Source of the DNA: Mycolicibacterium gilvum
GTDB taxonomy: Bacteria; Actinomycetota; Actinomycetes; Mycobacteriales; Mycobacteriaceae
Reading direction: 5' to 3'
Assembly: GCF_900454025.1 (NCBI RefSeq)
Contig: NZ_UGQM01000001.1
Span: 3,658,001-3,722,000, forward strand
DNA length: 64,000 nucleotides
The notes under the pieces were generated by a model. It had not been told where the DNA came from and ran no database searches. It was given only the letters and a program-made list of their open reading frames with translations. A program made the position numbers and the translations under genes. Below are positions 33,320 to 46,023 of this stretch, one piece after another. How positions within the stretch are numbered: the first letter of the stretch is position 1; each line of letters starts with the position of its first letter.

Positions 33320-34237
33320 GTGTCGATGCGTTCGGATTCGGTCGTCGCGATCGCCGGATCATCTGGGCTGATCGGCACGGCGCTGGTGTATGCGCTGCGC
33401 GCCACCGATCACCGGGTGATCCGCATCGTGCGGCGGGCGCCGTCGAACGCCGACGAGGTGTTCTGGAACCCGGACACCGGCGAGTTCGACGCGACCGCGC
33501 TGGACGGCGTCGACGCCGTGGTGAACCTCTGCGGGGTCAATGTCGGTCAGAAGCGGTGGTCGGGCGCCTTCAAACAGAGCCTGCGCGACAGCCGCATCGG
33601 CCCGACGGAGGTGCTGGCCAACGCGGTGGTCGAGGCGCAGGTGCCGGTTCTGGTCAACGCCAGCGCCGTCGGCTTCTACGGCGACACCGGGTCCACCCCG
33701 GTCGATGAGACGGCCGGCCCGGGCCAGAACTTCCTGGCCCGCCTCGCGATCGACTGGGAGGCGGCGACGACGGTGGCGTCGCAGTCGGGTGTCCGCGTGG
33801 TGCTGACGCGCACCGGGCTGGTGATGGCGCCGTCGGGCGGCATGCTCAGCCGGCTGCGACTGCTGTTCTCGCTGGGGCTGGGGGCGCGACTGGGCAACGG
33901 TCGGCAGTACCTGTCGTGGATCAGCCTGGAGGATCAGGTGCGCGCGCTGCTGTTCGCGATCTCGCACGACGAGATGGCCGGGCCGGTGAACGTGACCGGT
34001 CCCGCACCGGTCACCAACGCCGAGTTCACCACCGCGCTGGGGCGGGCGCTGAACCGGCCGACCCCGTTGGCGGTCCCGGGTTTCGTGCTGCGTGCCGCGT
34101 TGGGCGAGTTCGCCGACGAGGGCGTCCTGGGCGGCCAGCGGGCGATTCCGGCGGCGCTGGAGCGGGCCGGTTTCCAGTTCCACCACCACACCATCGGTGA
34201 GGCACTGGCGTTCGCCACGGCACCGCAGCGTGAGTAG
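33320..34237 (+). CDS. TIGR01777 family NAD-dependent epimerase-like protein (SDR, DUF1731)
   Basis: 305 residues. N-terminal Rossmann motif [17 protein letters not shown], mid motif [18 protein letters not shown], and C-terminal DUF1731 segment ending near [10 protein letters not shown]. Extended SDR fold; substrate unknown. It lies six bases after dlaT and its stop overlaps a potential lipB start, so it sits inside the lipoate operon as in M. tuberculosis (Rv2216). Start GTG 33320 or ATG 33326. Confidence 0.9.
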   Translation: MSMRSDSVVAIAGSSGLIGTALVYALRATDHRVIRIVRRAPSNADEVFWNPDTGEFDATALDGVDAVVNLCGVNVGQKRWSGAFKQSLRDSRIGPTEVLANAVVEAQVPVLVNASAVGFYGDTGSTPVDETAGPGQNFLARLAIDWEAATTVASQSGVRVVLTRTGLVMAPSGGMLSRLRLLFSLGLGARLGNGRQYLSWISLEDQVRALLFAISHDEMAGPVNVTGPAPVTNAEFTTALGRALNRPTPLAVPGFVLRAALGEFADEGVLGGQRAIPAALERAGFQFHHHTIGEALAFATAPQRE

Positions 34238-34247
34238 CGTCGAAGGC

Positions 34248-34946
34248 ATGGCGCAATCGATCCGGTCGGGCACCGAGCCGGTGCGGGTGCAGTGGCTGGG
34301 CAGGATCGACTACCAGGCGGCGTGGGATCTGCAGCGCGAACTCGCCGAGGAGCGGATCGCGGGCGGGCCCGACTCGCTGCTGCTGCTTGAGCATCCCGAG
34401 GTGTACACCGCGGGGCGGCGCACGCTGGCGCACGAACGGCCGGTCGACGGCACACCGGTGATCGACACCGACCGTGGCGGCAAGATCACCTGGCACGGCC
34501 CCGGCCAGCTGGTGGGCTATCCCATCATCGGTCTGGCCGAACCGCTCGACGTCGTGAATTTCGTTCGCCGACTGGAAGAGTCGCTGATCTCCGTGTGCGC
34601 GTCGTTCGGGGTCCAGACCGGTCGTGTCGAGGGCCGATCCGGGGTCTGGGTGGCAGGCGACGGCGGCACACCCGACCGCAAGATCGCGGCGATCGGCATC
34701 CGCGTGGCGCGGGCCACGACACTGCACGGTTTCGCGATCAACTGCGACTGCGATCTCGGCGCGTTCGGCTCGATCGTGCCGTGCGGCATCGCCGATGCGG
34801 GCGTGACGTCGCTGACCGCCGAGCTGGGCCGCACGGTCGGGGTGGCCGAGGTGATCGACCGGGTCAGCGAAGCGGTGCTGGACGCCCTGGACGGCCGCAT
34901 CGCGCTCGGTGTCGCGTCTTCGCCGGGCGTAGACTCGGCCCAGTGA
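34248..34946 (+). CDS. lipB: octanoyl-[ACP]:protein octanoyltransferase LipB
   Basis: 232 residues. Moves octanoate from acyl carrier protein to the lipoyl lysine of E2/H proteins. Seen: [31 protein letters not shown], the catalytic lysine in DRKIAAIG and cysteine in VPCGI. ATG at 34248 matches the N-terminus of M. tuberculosis LipB; an in-frame GTG at 34230 would add six residues. Its TGA overlaps the lipA GTG. Confidence 0.95.
   Translation: MAQSIRSGTEPVRVQWLGRIDYQAAWDLQRELAEERIAGGPDSLLLLEHPEVYTAGRRTLAHERPVDGTPVIDTDRGGKITWHGPGQLVGYPIIGLAEPLDVVNFVRRLEESLISVCASFGVQTGRVEGRSGVWVAGDGGTPDRKIAAIGIRVARATTLHGFAINCDCDLGAFGSIVPCGIADAGVTSLTAELGRTVGVAEVIDRVSEAVLDALDGRIALGVASSPGVDSAQ
34930..34942 (+). 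promoter_or_regulatory. internal -10 element within lipB, leaderless lipA
   Basis: TAGACT at 34930-34935, seven bases, GTG at 34943. An internal promoter would let lipA be made independently of lipB despite the four-base overlap. Confidence 0.42.
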
Positions 34947-35896
34947 GTATCGCCCCTGACGGCCGGAAGCTGTTGCGGCTCGAAGTCCGCAATGCCGAGA
35001 CGCCCATCGAGCGCAAGCCACCGTGGATCAAGACGCGGGCGAAGATGGGGCCGGAGTACAAAGAGCTCAAGGGCCTGGTGCGCCGTGAGGGTCTGCACAC
35101 CGTGTGTGAGGAAGCCGGCTGCCCGAACATCTTCGAATGCTGGGAAGACCGCGAGGCGACGTTCCTGATCGGTGGCGAGCAGTGCACCCGTCGCTGCGAT
35201 TTCTGCCAGATCGACACCGGCAAGCCCGCGGATCTCGACCGCGACGAGCCGCGCCGTGTCGCCGAGAGTGTGCAGGCGATGGGCCTGCGCTACTCGACCG
35301 TCACCGGGGTGGCCCGCGATGATCTGCCCGACGGCGGCGCGTGGCTCTACGCCGAGACGGTGCGCCAGATCAAGGCGCTGAACCCGAACACCGGCGTCGA
35401 GCTGCTGATCCCCGATTTCAACGCCGACCCCGACCAACTGCGGGCGGTGTTCGAGTCCCGGCCGGAAGTGTTGGCGCACAACGTCGAGACGGTGCCGCGC
35501 ATCTTCAAGCGGATCCGTCCGGGGTTCCGCTACGAGCGCAGCCTGGCGGTGATCACCGCGGCGCGCGACTACGGGCTGGTGACCAAGAGCAATCTGATCC
35601 TCGGCATGGGCGAGACGCCCGAGGAGGTGCGCGCCGCGCTGCACGACCTTCACGACGCCGGCTGCGACATCGTGACGATCACCCAGTACCTGCGCCCGTC
35701 GCCCCGCCACCATCCGGTGGAACGCTGGGTGCACCCCGACGAGTTCGTCGACCACGAGCGCTACGCGAACGAGATCGGCTTCGCCGGTGTCCTCGCAGGT
35801 CCGCTGGTCCGGTCTTCGTATCGGGCGGGCAAGCTGTACGCCCAGACGGTGGCCAAGCGATCGGCCGTATCCTTGTCCAATGGCGAAATCGCGTAA
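34943..35896 (+). CDS. lipA: lipoyl synthase LipA
   Basis: 317 residues, radical SAM enzyme inserting two sulfurs into octanoylated E2/H proteins. The auxiliary cluster motif C-x4-C-x5-C ([12 protein letters not shown]) and the radical SAM motif CTRRCDFC are intact, and the C-terminal serine that completes the auxiliary cluster lies in RSSYRAG. It overlaps lipB by four bases and DUF4191 by 17. Confidence 0.97.
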   Translation: MSIAPDGRKLLRLEVRNAETPIERKPPWIKTRAKMGPEYKELKGLVRREGLHTVCEEAGCPNIFECWEDREATFLIGGEQCTRRCDFCQIDTGKPADLDRDEPRRVAESVQAMGLRYSTVTGVARDDLPDGGAWLYAETVRQIKALNPNTGVELLIPDFNADPDQLRAVFESRPEVLAHNVETVPRIFKRIRPGFRYERSLAVITAARDYGLVTKSNLILGMGETPEEVRAALHDLHDAGCDIVTITQYLRPSPRHHPVERWVHPDEFVDHERYANEIGFAGVLAGPLVRSSYRAGKLYAQTVAKRSAVSLSNGEIA

Positions 35897-36647
35897 GCCC
35901 GCGCAGGATAAAGAGGTGGCCAATCGCGCTGCTAAAAAAGAGGCCAAGGCGGCCCGCAAGGCGGCATCCAAGCAGCGGCGCAGTCAGCTGTGGCAGGCGT
36001 TCCAGATCCAGCGCAAAGAGGACAAGCGGCTTCTGCCGTACATGATCGGCGCGTTCGTGCTGATCGTCGGGCTTTCCGTGGTGGGCGGCATCTATGCCGG
36101 CGGCTTCACCACCTACATGTTGATCCCGCTGGGCATCGTGCTCGGTGCGCTGGTGGCGTTCATCATCTTCGGCCGGCGCGCGCAGAAGTCGGTCTACAAG
36201 AAGGCCGAAGGGCAGACCGGTGCGGCTGCGTGGGCCCTGGACAACATGCGCGGGAAGTGGCGGGTGACGCCGGGCGTCGCGGCGACCGGACATTTCGACG
36301 CCGTGCACCGGGTGATCGGCCGCCCCGGTGTGATCTTCGTCGGCGAAGGGGCGGCCAACCGGGTCAAGCCGCTGTTGGCGCAGGAGAAGAAGCGCACCGC
36401 CCGCCTCATCGGTGACACCCCGATCTACGACATCATCATCGGCAACGGCGAGGGCGAGGTCCCGCTGTCGAAACTGGAGCGGCACCTCAACAAGCTGCCC
36501 GCCAACATCACGGTCAAACAACTCGACGCGCTGGAGTCACGGTTGGCTGCGCTGGGGTCCAAGATCGGACCGGCGGCCATGCCGAAGGGCCCGCTGCCCG
36601 CGCAGGCGAAGATGCGCGGCGTGCAGCGCACGGTGCGCCGGCGCTGA
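35880..36647 (+). CDS. DUF4191 membrane protein (Rv2219-like)
   Basis: 255 residues: basic N-terminal helix ([18 protein letters not shown]), two transmembrane helices (about 55-75 and 80-100), and a cytosolic C-terminal half with [21 protein letters not shown] and a basic tail. Always next to lipA in mycobacteria; function unknown. It starts inside lipA. Confidence 0.87.
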   Translation: MAKSRKPAQDKEVANRAAKKEAKAARKAASKQRRSQLWQAFQIQRKEDKRLLPYMIGAFVLIVGLSVVGGIYAGGFTTYMLIPLGIVLGALVAFIIFGRRAQKSVYKKAEGQTGAAAWALDNMRGKWRVTPGVAATGHFDAVHRVIGRPGVIFVGEGAANRVKPLLAQEKKRTARLIGDTPIYDIIIGNGEGEVPLSKLERHLNKLPANITVKQLDALESRLAALGSKIGPAAMPKGPLPAQAKMRGVQRTVRRR

Positions 36648-36656
36648 CCCCGGCGC

Positions 36657-38477
36657 ATGTGCACCGCGTGTGAATGGGCGCCCCACTTCGCGGCCTACGG
36701 ACGTCGCAACCCGGTGACCCGCAGGACCGCGTTGCGCGCCGCGGCCGTGACCGCGCTTGCCGTCACCGCTGCGGCCTGCGCGACCGGGCCGGATTCGGAC
36801 ACCTCGGTGACCTCGGCCGCTTCCGGGGCCGAGGCTCCGGACTTCGTCTTCCACAACGGGCGCGTCTACACCGTCACCGAGTCGGCGCCGTGGGCCGAAG
36901 CCGTCGTCGTCACCGGAAATTCGATCACCTTCGTCGGCGACAACGCCGCGGCGAGGGCACTCGCCGGGCCGGACACCGAGGTGATCGACCTCGCCGGCAA
37001 ACTGCTGATGCCCGGGTTCGTCGAGGGTCACATTCACCCGTTCCTCGGTTCGTTCCTGTCCACGGGCGTCGACCTGCAGGTGCCGACCCGCCAGGACGCG
37101 CTGAACGCCATCGCCGCCTACGCGACAGACAAAGCGGACGGCCCGGTGCGCGGTTTCGGTTGGCGCGTCGACATGTTCGGACCCCAGGGACCGACGCGCA
37201 CGGAGCTGGACTCGGTGCTGCCCGACCGTCCGGGGTTCTTCTTCGCGATCGACGGGCACAGCATGTGGGCCAACAGCAAGGCCCTGGAGATGGCCGGGAT
37301 CAGCCGAGACAGCGAAGACCCCATTCCCGGGTTCAGCTATTACGTGCGCGACGAGAACGGTGAACCGACGGGCTATGTGCTCGAGGTCGACGCTGTTCTC
37401 GGGCTGGTGAACGCCATCGAGCCGATCTCCACCGATTCGATGGAGCAGCTGCTAAGGGCATGGTTGCCGAAGGCTTCCGAAGCGGGCATCACCTCGGTCT
37501 TCGACGCCGGCGTGCCGCCGATCGGCGGCGACCAGGGTGCGCTCATCGAGCTGTACACCAACGTGGAGAGCCGCGGCGAGCTCCCGTTCCGGGTGGTCGC
37601 GTCCTACAGCGTGAAGTCACCGCCGGTCGACGACGCGGTGGCCGAGCTGACCGGCATCCGCGACCGGATCTCGTCGGATCTGGTGCAGGTCAACGTGGTC
37701 AAGATCATCGGTGACGGTACCCAGGAGGGCTATACGGCCTGGCTGCTGGAACCGTATGCCGACAAACCGGATTCCATCGGAGGGTCGCCGTTCACCGACG
37801 ATCAGTGGCGACAACTGGTGCGGGAGGTTGACGCCGCCGGCTTCGACGTGCACATCCACGCGTGCGGTGAGCGCACCGCCCGTACCGCGCTGGACTCGAT
37901 CGAGGCGGCGGCCAAGGTCAACCCTGCGCGCGAGCGCAGGCACACGGTGGCCCACCTGGTCTACCTCGAGGAACCGGACAGCCGCCGCTTCGGCGACCTG
38001 GGCGTCATCGCGGAGTTCAGTGCCAACTGGTTCTCCGCCGACCCCGACACGGTGATCAATCTCGCCGCGCGGTACGGCGCCCCGCGAAAGGACAACCTGT
38101 ACCGCATCCAGGACGTCCTGAGTTCGGGCGGACGCGTCTCGCTGGGGACCGACTGGCCGGCGGCGGGCTACTTCTCGACCTACAAGCCGCTCGATTCGAT
38201 CCAGATCGGGGTGACGCGCCAGCTCATCGGTGACCCCGCGGCCGAGGTGCTGTCCCCCGCCGACCAGAAGCTGACCGTGGAGCAGGCCGTGCACGCCAAC
38301 ACTCTCGGCGCGGCGTATCAGCTACGGCTGGACGGCCTGGTCGGCTCGGTCGAGACCGGCAAGCGTGCCGATCTGATCGTGGTGGACCGCAACATCTTCG
38401 AGATCGATCCGCACGACATCCACAGCGCCGCGGTGACGTTGACGATGATGGACGGCGAGATCCGCCACCGGGTGTAG
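36657..38477 (+). CDS. exported metal-dependent amidohydrolase (amidohydrolase_3 / YtcJ type)
   Basis: 606 residues. Amidohydrolase fold with metal ligands in PGFVEGHIHPF, the histidine in VHIHACGERT, HTVAHLVYL and the aspartate in LGTDWPA; the C-terminal GSVETGKRADLIVVDRN completes the beta sandwich. The N-terminus has a Tat-like TRRTALRAAAV and a lipobox-like AAAC (about residues 24-41), so it is probably an exported lipoprotein. The annotated ATG adds MCTACEW before it; GTG 36714 would give a conventional signal peptide. Substrate unknown (N-substituted formamides or similar amides in relatives). Not present at this place in M. tuberculosis. Confidence 0.85.
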   Translation: MCTACEWAPHFAAYGRRNPVTRRTALRAAAVTALAVTAAACATGPDSDTSVTSAASGAEAPDFVFHNGRVYTVTESAPWAEAVVVTGNSITFVGDNAAARALAGPDTEVIDLAGKLLMPGFVEGHIHPFLGSFLSTGVDLQVPTRQDALNAIAAYATDKADGPVRGFGWRVDMFGPQGPTRTELDSVLPDRPGFFFAIDGHSMWANSKALEMAGISRDSEDPIPGFSYYVRDENGEPTGYVLEVDAVLGLVNAIEPISTDSMEQLLRAWLPKASEAGITSVFDAGVPPIGGDQGALIELYTNVESRGELPFRVVASYSVKSPPVDDAVAELTGIRDRISSDLVQVNVVKIIGDGTQEGYTAWLLEPYADKPDSIGGSPFTDDQWRQLVREVDAAGFDVHIHACGERTARTALDSIEAAAKVNPARERRHTVAHLVYLEEPDSRRFGDLGVIAEFSANWFSADPDTVINLAARYGAPRKDNLYRIQDVLSSGGRVSLGTDWPAAGYFSTYKPLDSIQIGVTRQLIGDPAAEVLSPADQKLTVEQAVHANTLGAAYQLRLDGLVGSVETGKRADLIVVDRNIFEIDPHDIHSAAVTLTMMDGEIRHRV

Positions 38478-38478
38478 C

Positions 38479-38949
38479 TCAGCGTCGGACGACGGCGGTC
38501 TTGGTGGCGAGATCGTGCAGGCCGCGCTGGTCCGAGTCGGTGAACAGCGCGGGGATCACCAGCGCGATCAGCAGGCCACGGGCCAGGGCGCGTCCGGAGC
38601 CGACATGCATGCGGTTGTCGACCGCGATGACCTTCAACCCGAGCAGGAGCTGGCCGGGGGTGAATCCGAACAACCGGACCGACACCACGCCGAGCACCAG
38701 CCAGACGAGCAGCACCGCGGTGGACTGGAACCCGACGCTGATCCAGCCGAACGCCACGGCCAGGGCGGTCAGCCCGTAGCACGTCAGCCAGTCGACGAGC
38801 AGCGCCGCGATGCGGCGGCCGAAGCGGGCGATCGAGCCGGATCCGTGCTCAGGTAGTCCGAGACGTTCGCCGGGATAGGTGGAGGCCCGCTGCCCGGAGT
38901 CGTCGGATTGCGACGGTCCCGACAGCCAGGACCCAATGCTGCGGGCCAT
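38479..38949 (-). CDS. RDD family membrane protein (Rv2219A-like)
   Basis: 156 residues. Hydrophilic N-terminus of about 40 residues, then the RDD core: GRRIAALLVDWLTCY with Arg/Asp in the first helix, FGFTPGQLLLGLKVI, and RALARGLLI. Three to four membrane helices. Function unknown; some RDD proteins are linked to transport. Convergent with the amidohydrolase gene, divergent from glnA1. ATG 38949 is six bases from a TATCCT -10. Confidence 0.85.
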   Translation of the reverse strand: MARSIGSWLSGPSQSDDSGQRASTYPGERLGLPEHGSGSIARFGRRIAALLVDWLTCYGLTALAVAFGWISVGFQSTAVLLVWLVLGVVSVRLFGFTPGQLLLGLKVIAVDNRMHVGSGRALARGLLIALVIPALFTDSDQRGLHDLATKTAVVRR

Positions 38950-38961
38950 GCGGCAAGGATA
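38950..38961 (-). promoter_or_regulatory. -10 element, leaderless RDD gene
   Basis: TATCCT (38956-38961, minus strand), six bases, ATG at 38949. Confidence 0.5.
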
Positions 38962-39004
38962 TGCGGCGGCCGATAGTGTGCTGTACCTGACGCCGCCGTG
39001 ATGC

Positions 39005-39042
39005 GTAACGTCCACGCAACATGCGGTTGACTGCCGTGCAAC
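39005..39042 (+). promoter_or_regulatory. candidate GlnR-binding box upstream of glnA1
   Basis: Four pentamers in exact 6-base spacing: GTAAC (39005-39009), GCAAC (39016-39020), TTGAC (39027-39031), GCAAC (39038-39042). This matches the actinobacterial GlnR layout gTnAC-n6-GaAAC repeated twice, 51 bases ahead of the GTG of glnA1. The third pentamer may double as a -35. GlnR activates glnA1 under nitrogen limitation in M. smegmatis; its use here is inferred from spacing and context. Confidence 0.75.
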
Positions 39043-39093
39043 ATGGTGTCCATACCGTCACCGGCGGGCTACCAAGTCAAAGGAGAGCAATAA

Positions 39094-40530
39094 GTGGCAG
39101 AACAGACCGCCGACGACATCATCAAGCTGATCAAAGACGAGAGCGTCGAGTACGTCGACATCCGTTTCTGCGATCTGCCCGGCGTCGTCCAGCACTTCTC
39201 GATTCCTGCATCGGCGTTCGACGAGAGCGTGTTCGAGGACGGCCTCGCGTTCGACGGTTCGTCGGTGCGCGGCTTCCAGTCCATCCACGAGTCGGACATG
39301 ATGCTGCTGCCCGACCCCGCGACCGCACGCATCGATCCGTTCCGCGCCGCCAAGACGCTGAACATGAACTTCTTCGTGCACGACCCGTTCACCCGCGAGG
39401 CGTACTCCCGCGATCCGCGCAACGTCGCCCGCAAGGCCGAGAACTACCTGGCCAGCACCGGCATCGCCGACACCTGCTTCTTCGGCGCCGAGGCCGAGTT
39501 CTACATCTTCGACTCGGTGACCTTCGACTCGAAGATCAACGGCACCTTCTACGAGGTCGACTCCGAGTCGGGCTGGTGGAACACCGGTGAGCCGTTCGAG
39601 GCCGACGGCAGCGCCAACCGCGGCTACAAGGTGCGCCCCAAGGGCGGTTACTTCCCCGTGGCGCCGTATGACCACTACGTCGACCTGCGCGACGAGATGG
39701 CCACCAACCTTCAGAACGCCGGGTTCGTGCTGGAGCGCGGTCACCACGAGGTGGGCACCGCCGGTCAGGCCGAGATCAACTACAAGTTCAACACGCTGCT
39801 GCACGCGGCCGACGATGTGCTGCTGTTCAAGTACATCATCAAGAACACCGCGTGGCAGAACGGCAAGACCGTCACGTTCATGCCGAAGCCGCTCTTCGGT
39901 GACAACGGTTCGGGCATGCACGCCCACCAGTCGCTGTGGAAGGACGGCAAGCCGCTGTTCCACGACGAGTCGGGCTACGCCGGGCTGTCGGACATGGCGC
40001 GCCACTACATCGGCGGCATCCTGCACCACGCGCCGTCGCTGCTGGCGTTCACCAACCCCACGGTGAACTCCTACAAGCGTCTGGTGCCGGGCTACGAGGC
40101 GCCGATCAACCTGGTGTACAGCCAGCGCAACCGGTCCGCCTGTGTCCGTATCCCGATCACCGGCAACAACCCGAAGGCCAAGCGCCTCGAGTTCCGTTGC
40201 CCCGACAGCTCGGGCAACCCGTACCTGGCGTTCGCGGCGATGCTGATGGCCGGCATCGACGGCATCAAGAAGAAGATCGAGCCGCTGGCCCCGGTCGACA
40301 AGGACCTCTACGAGCTGCCTCCTGAGGAGGCCGCGAATATCCCGCAGGCGCCGACGTCTCTGTCGGCGGTGATCGACAAGCTCGAGCAGGATCACGAGTA
40401 CCTGACCGAGGGTGGGGTGTTCACCACCGATCTGATCGAGACCTGGATCTCCTACAAGCGGGAGAACGAGATCATGCCGATCCAGATCCGTCCTCACCCG
40501 TACGAGTTCTCGCTGTACTACGACGTGTAA
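39094..40530 (+). CDS. glnA: glutamine synthetase type I GlnA1
   Basis: 478 residues, the main nitrogen-assimilating enzyme (glutamate + ammonia + ATP). Dodecameric in relatives. Seen: the GS signatures [21 protein letters not shown] and the NRSACVRIP loop. The adenylylation site is intact: Tyr406 in [12 protein letters not shown], target of GlnE encoded at 46024. GTG 39094 has AAAGGAGA upstream. A GlnR-type box precedes it. The stop codon lies in a 25-bp tandem repeat, and a terminator follows. Confidence 0.97.
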   Translation: MAEQTADDIIKLIKDESVEYVDIRFCDLPGVVQHFSIPASAFDESVFEDGLAFDGSSVRGFQSIHESDMMLLPDPATARIDPFRAAKTLNMNFFVHDPFTREAYSRDPRNVARKAENYLASTGIADTCFFGAEAEFYIFDSVTFDSKINGTFYEVDSESGWWNTGEPFEADGSANRGYKVRPKGGYFPVAPYDHYVDLRDEMATNLQNAGFVLERGHHEVGTAGQAEINYKFNTLLHAADDVLLFKYIIKNTAWQNGKTVTFMPKPLFGDNGSGMHAHQSLWKDGKPLFHDESGYAGLSDMARHYIGGILHHAPSLLAFTNPTVNSYKRLVPGYEAPINLVYSQRNRSACVRIPITGNNPKAKRLEFRCPDSSGNPYLAFAAMLMAGIDGIKKKIEPLAPVDKDLYELPPEEAANIPQAPTSLSAVIDKLEQDHEYLTEGGVFTTDLIETWISYKRENEIMPIQIRPHPYEFSLYYDV

Positions 40531-40580
40531 GTCGGCTCGCCGACGCGACGTGTAAGTCGGCTCGCCGACGCGACGTGTAA
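40522..40580 (+). repeat. 25-bp tandem repeat across the glnA1 stop codon
   Basis: Unit of 25 bp (GACGTGTAAGTCGGCTCG plus CCGACGC) present twice at 40522-40546 and 40547-40571 with no mismatch, then nine bases of a third copy to 40580. Each unit contains the last codons and TAA of glnA1 and a small hairpin GTCGG-CTCG-CCGAC. It lies between the coding end and the terminator. Confidence 0.95.
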
Positions 40581-40592
40581 ACCAGCAACGAG

Positions 40593-40624
40593 AAGCCGGG
40601 CACCTGCGGGTGTCCGGCTTTTTC
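40593..40624 (+). terminator. intrinsic terminator after glnA1
   Basis: Stem AAGCCGGGCACC (40593-40604) pairs with GGTGTCCGGCTT (40609-40620) with one G-T type mismatch, loop TGCG, and a T run (40619-40623). Ends the glnA1 transcript. Confidence 0.88.
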
Positions 40625-40663
40625 GTTGTTGCATTGCATGCCCCGGGTGGGTATTCATGGGCA

Positions 40664-41221
40664 ATGACCACCTTCGACGCCCGTCTTGCGAGCTATTCCT
40701 CGCCGATGCTGAGCATCTTCCGCATCATGTTCGGTGTGCTGTTCACGCTGCACGGCACGATGAAGCTCTTCGGTTGGCCGCTGGGCGCGGCGGTGCCCGT
40801 CGGCACGTGGCCGTACTGGTTCGCGGGGCTGATCGAGGTGGTCTGCGGGATCCTGATCACCGTCGGGTTCTTCACGCGCATCGCCGCTTTCATCGCCGCG
40901 GGGCACATGGCGGTGGCCTACTTCTGGCAGCACTGGGGCATCATCGGCGGCGAGCCGAAGAGTTTCTGGCCTCTCGGCGGTGACGCCGGTGGCAACGGCG
41001 GCGAGTTGGCGATCCTGTACTGCTTCGCGTTTCTGCTCCTGGCCACCCTCGGCGCCGGCGCGTGGTCGGTCGACGGTCGGCGGCAGGTCGCGGGAGGTTC
41101 GGGCGTGCGACGCGGTCGGGTGGTCACGGGGACCGCTGCTCCTCCGGTGACCGCGGCTCCGGCCGCGCAGCCCGTGCGGCGGGGCGGTCTCCTCAGCCGA
41201 TTCCGGAGGAATCGGTACTAG
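40664..41221 (+). CDS. DoxX family membrane protein
   Basis: 185 residues with four membrane helices (about 12-32, 45-67, 70-92, 108-130). Family marks: FRIMFGVLFTLHGTMKLFGW and AGLIEVVCGILITVGFFTR, then a large Pro/Ala-rich basic C-terminal tail. Relatives function in thiol/redox balance or as unknown membrane subunits; nothing here decides. It begins 40 bases after the glnA1 terminator and 110 bases before the large exported protein. Confidence 0.87.
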   Translation: MTTFDARLASYSSPMLSIFRIMFGVLFTLHGTMKLFGWPLGAAVPVGTWPYWFAGLIEVVCGILITVGFFTRIAAFIAAGHMAVAYFWQHWGIIGGEPKSFWPLGGDAGGNGGELAILYCFAFLLLATLGAGAWSVDGRRQVAGGSGVRRGRVVTGTAAPPVTAAPAAQPVRRGGLLSRFRRNRY

Positions 41222-41330
41222 CTCTACGCGAACGCAAATATCTTCAAACCTCCGACGTAGACCGCCCCCAACCCCTTACGATCACGTCACTCATTGACAG
41301 CGGAAGTATTTCTTCGGGGGGAGGAATGCC

Positions 41331-44542
<3,212 letters not shown>

Positions 44543-44546
<4 letters not shown>

Positions 44547-45400
44547 TCCAGGCCCAGATCCTCACGGAACCGGCGCATCCCGTCGATCTTCTGATCCAGG
44601 GATGCGTCGGGTCCGCTGTAGAACATCCACGGCATCGTGATGATCCCGGTGATACCACCGGCGGCCGCCCGCGCGTAATGCTCCGGGGTGAAGGCATCGG
44701 TCAGCGGCGTGATCACCTCGAAACCATCCATCCCCAAACCGTTCTCGGCGCGCAGAGCGCGAACCGCCGAAACCCGTCCCAGCGCCCGGTCCAGCGAGAT
44801 GAGGTCACCGATCCAGCCGTCGTGCCGCGCGGCGCGGCGCAACGCGATGTCCGACAGCCCGCCGACATAGACCGGGATCGGCGGCGGTGTCGGCTCCATC
44901 TCCAGGCGCGGGGCGGTGTAGAACTCGCCGGAGAACTCGGTCCAGCCCGGCGACCACAGCGCCTTCATCAACTCCAGCATCTCGTCGGTGCGCTTGCCGC
45001 GGCGCTCGAACTGCTGGCCGAGCAGCTCGAATTCCTCACGGCACCAACCCACCCCGATGCCGAGCTCCAACCGACCCGATGCCAGTACCGCTGCGGTGCC
45101 GATGGCCTTCGCCGCCGAGTACGGGTCGCGCATCGCGGGCAGATACACCGTCGTCACGAAATGCAGTCGGGATGTCACGAGCGCGACCGCCCCGATCATC
45201 ACCCACGGATCCGGCCAGTCGGTGAACGCCTCCCACCGCCGCGCGCCATCCTTGGTGTACGGGTACGGCGTCTGCAGCGTCTCCAGGTTCACCACGTGGT
45301 CGGGGATCGCCATCCCGTGGTAGCCGAGATCATCGGCGGCCCTGGCGATCTCGACCGCCTCACGGGTGTCCAGGAACGCGGTCGACACGTAGAACTTCAT
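44543..45400 (-). CDS. LLM-class F420-dependent oxidoreductase
   Basis: 285 residues, luciferase-like TIM barrel. Seen: LGYHGMAIPDHVVN, RDPYSAAKAIGTAAVLASGRLELGIGVGW and the C-terminal GGLSDIALRRAARHDGWIG, all typical of F420-dependent mycobacterial oxidoreductases. Substrate unknown. Its ATG overlaps the stop of the thioesterase gene (ATGA), so it is the third gene of glnE-thioesterase-LLM. It overlaps the exported propeller gene tail to tail by four bases. Confidence 0.88.
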
Positions 45401-46023
45401 CCGGCGTCGCGCGCCCACGCCGGCGTGATGAACACACCCTCGGCCTCTACGGTCACACCGTCGGCGTCCATCAGATACCCCTTCGCGAACGTCTTGGCCC
45501 CTTCGGTCCGTTCCACGAAGGCTTCTGCGCGCAACGGTCCCAGCGGGGTGCCGCGCACGTAACGCAGGCTGATCGTTCCGGTGAACCGGGCCTTGCTCAG
45601 ACTATCGCTGGCGACCTCGCCGAGTATCTGGTCGAGCACCAGTGCGGACACCCCGCCGTGCACCCATCCCGGTGGCCCCTCGTAGACGGGCCCGAGCGTG
45701 AACTCGCTCCAGCACCGGCCGTCGCCGTCGTGTTCGACGACAATCGGGGGGCTGATCGCGTTGCGCAGTCCCACCGCAGGGTTGCCCCAGGTGACCGGGC
45801 GACCGGTATCCGCATGGCGCAGCACCGGCCGGTCCTCGCGCAGCCGCTGCTGCAGCAGCGCGGTGGCCGCTTCCAGGTGCACGAGTGCCTCACGCACGGT
45901 CGCGTCGTCGACGTCGGTGTGGACGCCGACGTCGACGAGGGTGCGCAGCGCGTCGGTCAGCGGCTCGTAGCGGCCGCGCAGCCGGTCGTAGTCGTCGGCG
46001 CTGATCTTGTCGTACTCGAACAC
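45397..46023 (-). CDS. PaaI-type hotdog thioesterase
   Basis: 208 residues. A helical N-terminal extension of about 70 residues precedes a hotdog fold with the PaaI signature PGWVHGGVSALVLDQILGEVA. The family hydrolyses acyl-CoA thioesters. GTG at 46023 is directly adjacent to the glnE stop (46024-46026), with no gap, and its own stop overlaps the F420 gene, so it is translated from the glnE mRNA. No biochemical link to glnE is known to me. Confidence 0.85.
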   Translation of the reverse strand: MFEYDKISADDYDRLRGRYEPLTDALRTLVDVGVHTDVDDATVREALVHLEAATALLQQRLREDRPVLRHADTGRPVTWGNPAVGLRNAISPPIVVEHDGDGRCWSEFTLGPVYEGPPGWVHGGVSALVLDQILGEVASDSLSKARFTGTISLRYVRGTPLGPLRAEAFVERTEGAKTFAKGYLMDADGVTVEAEGVFITPAWARDAG

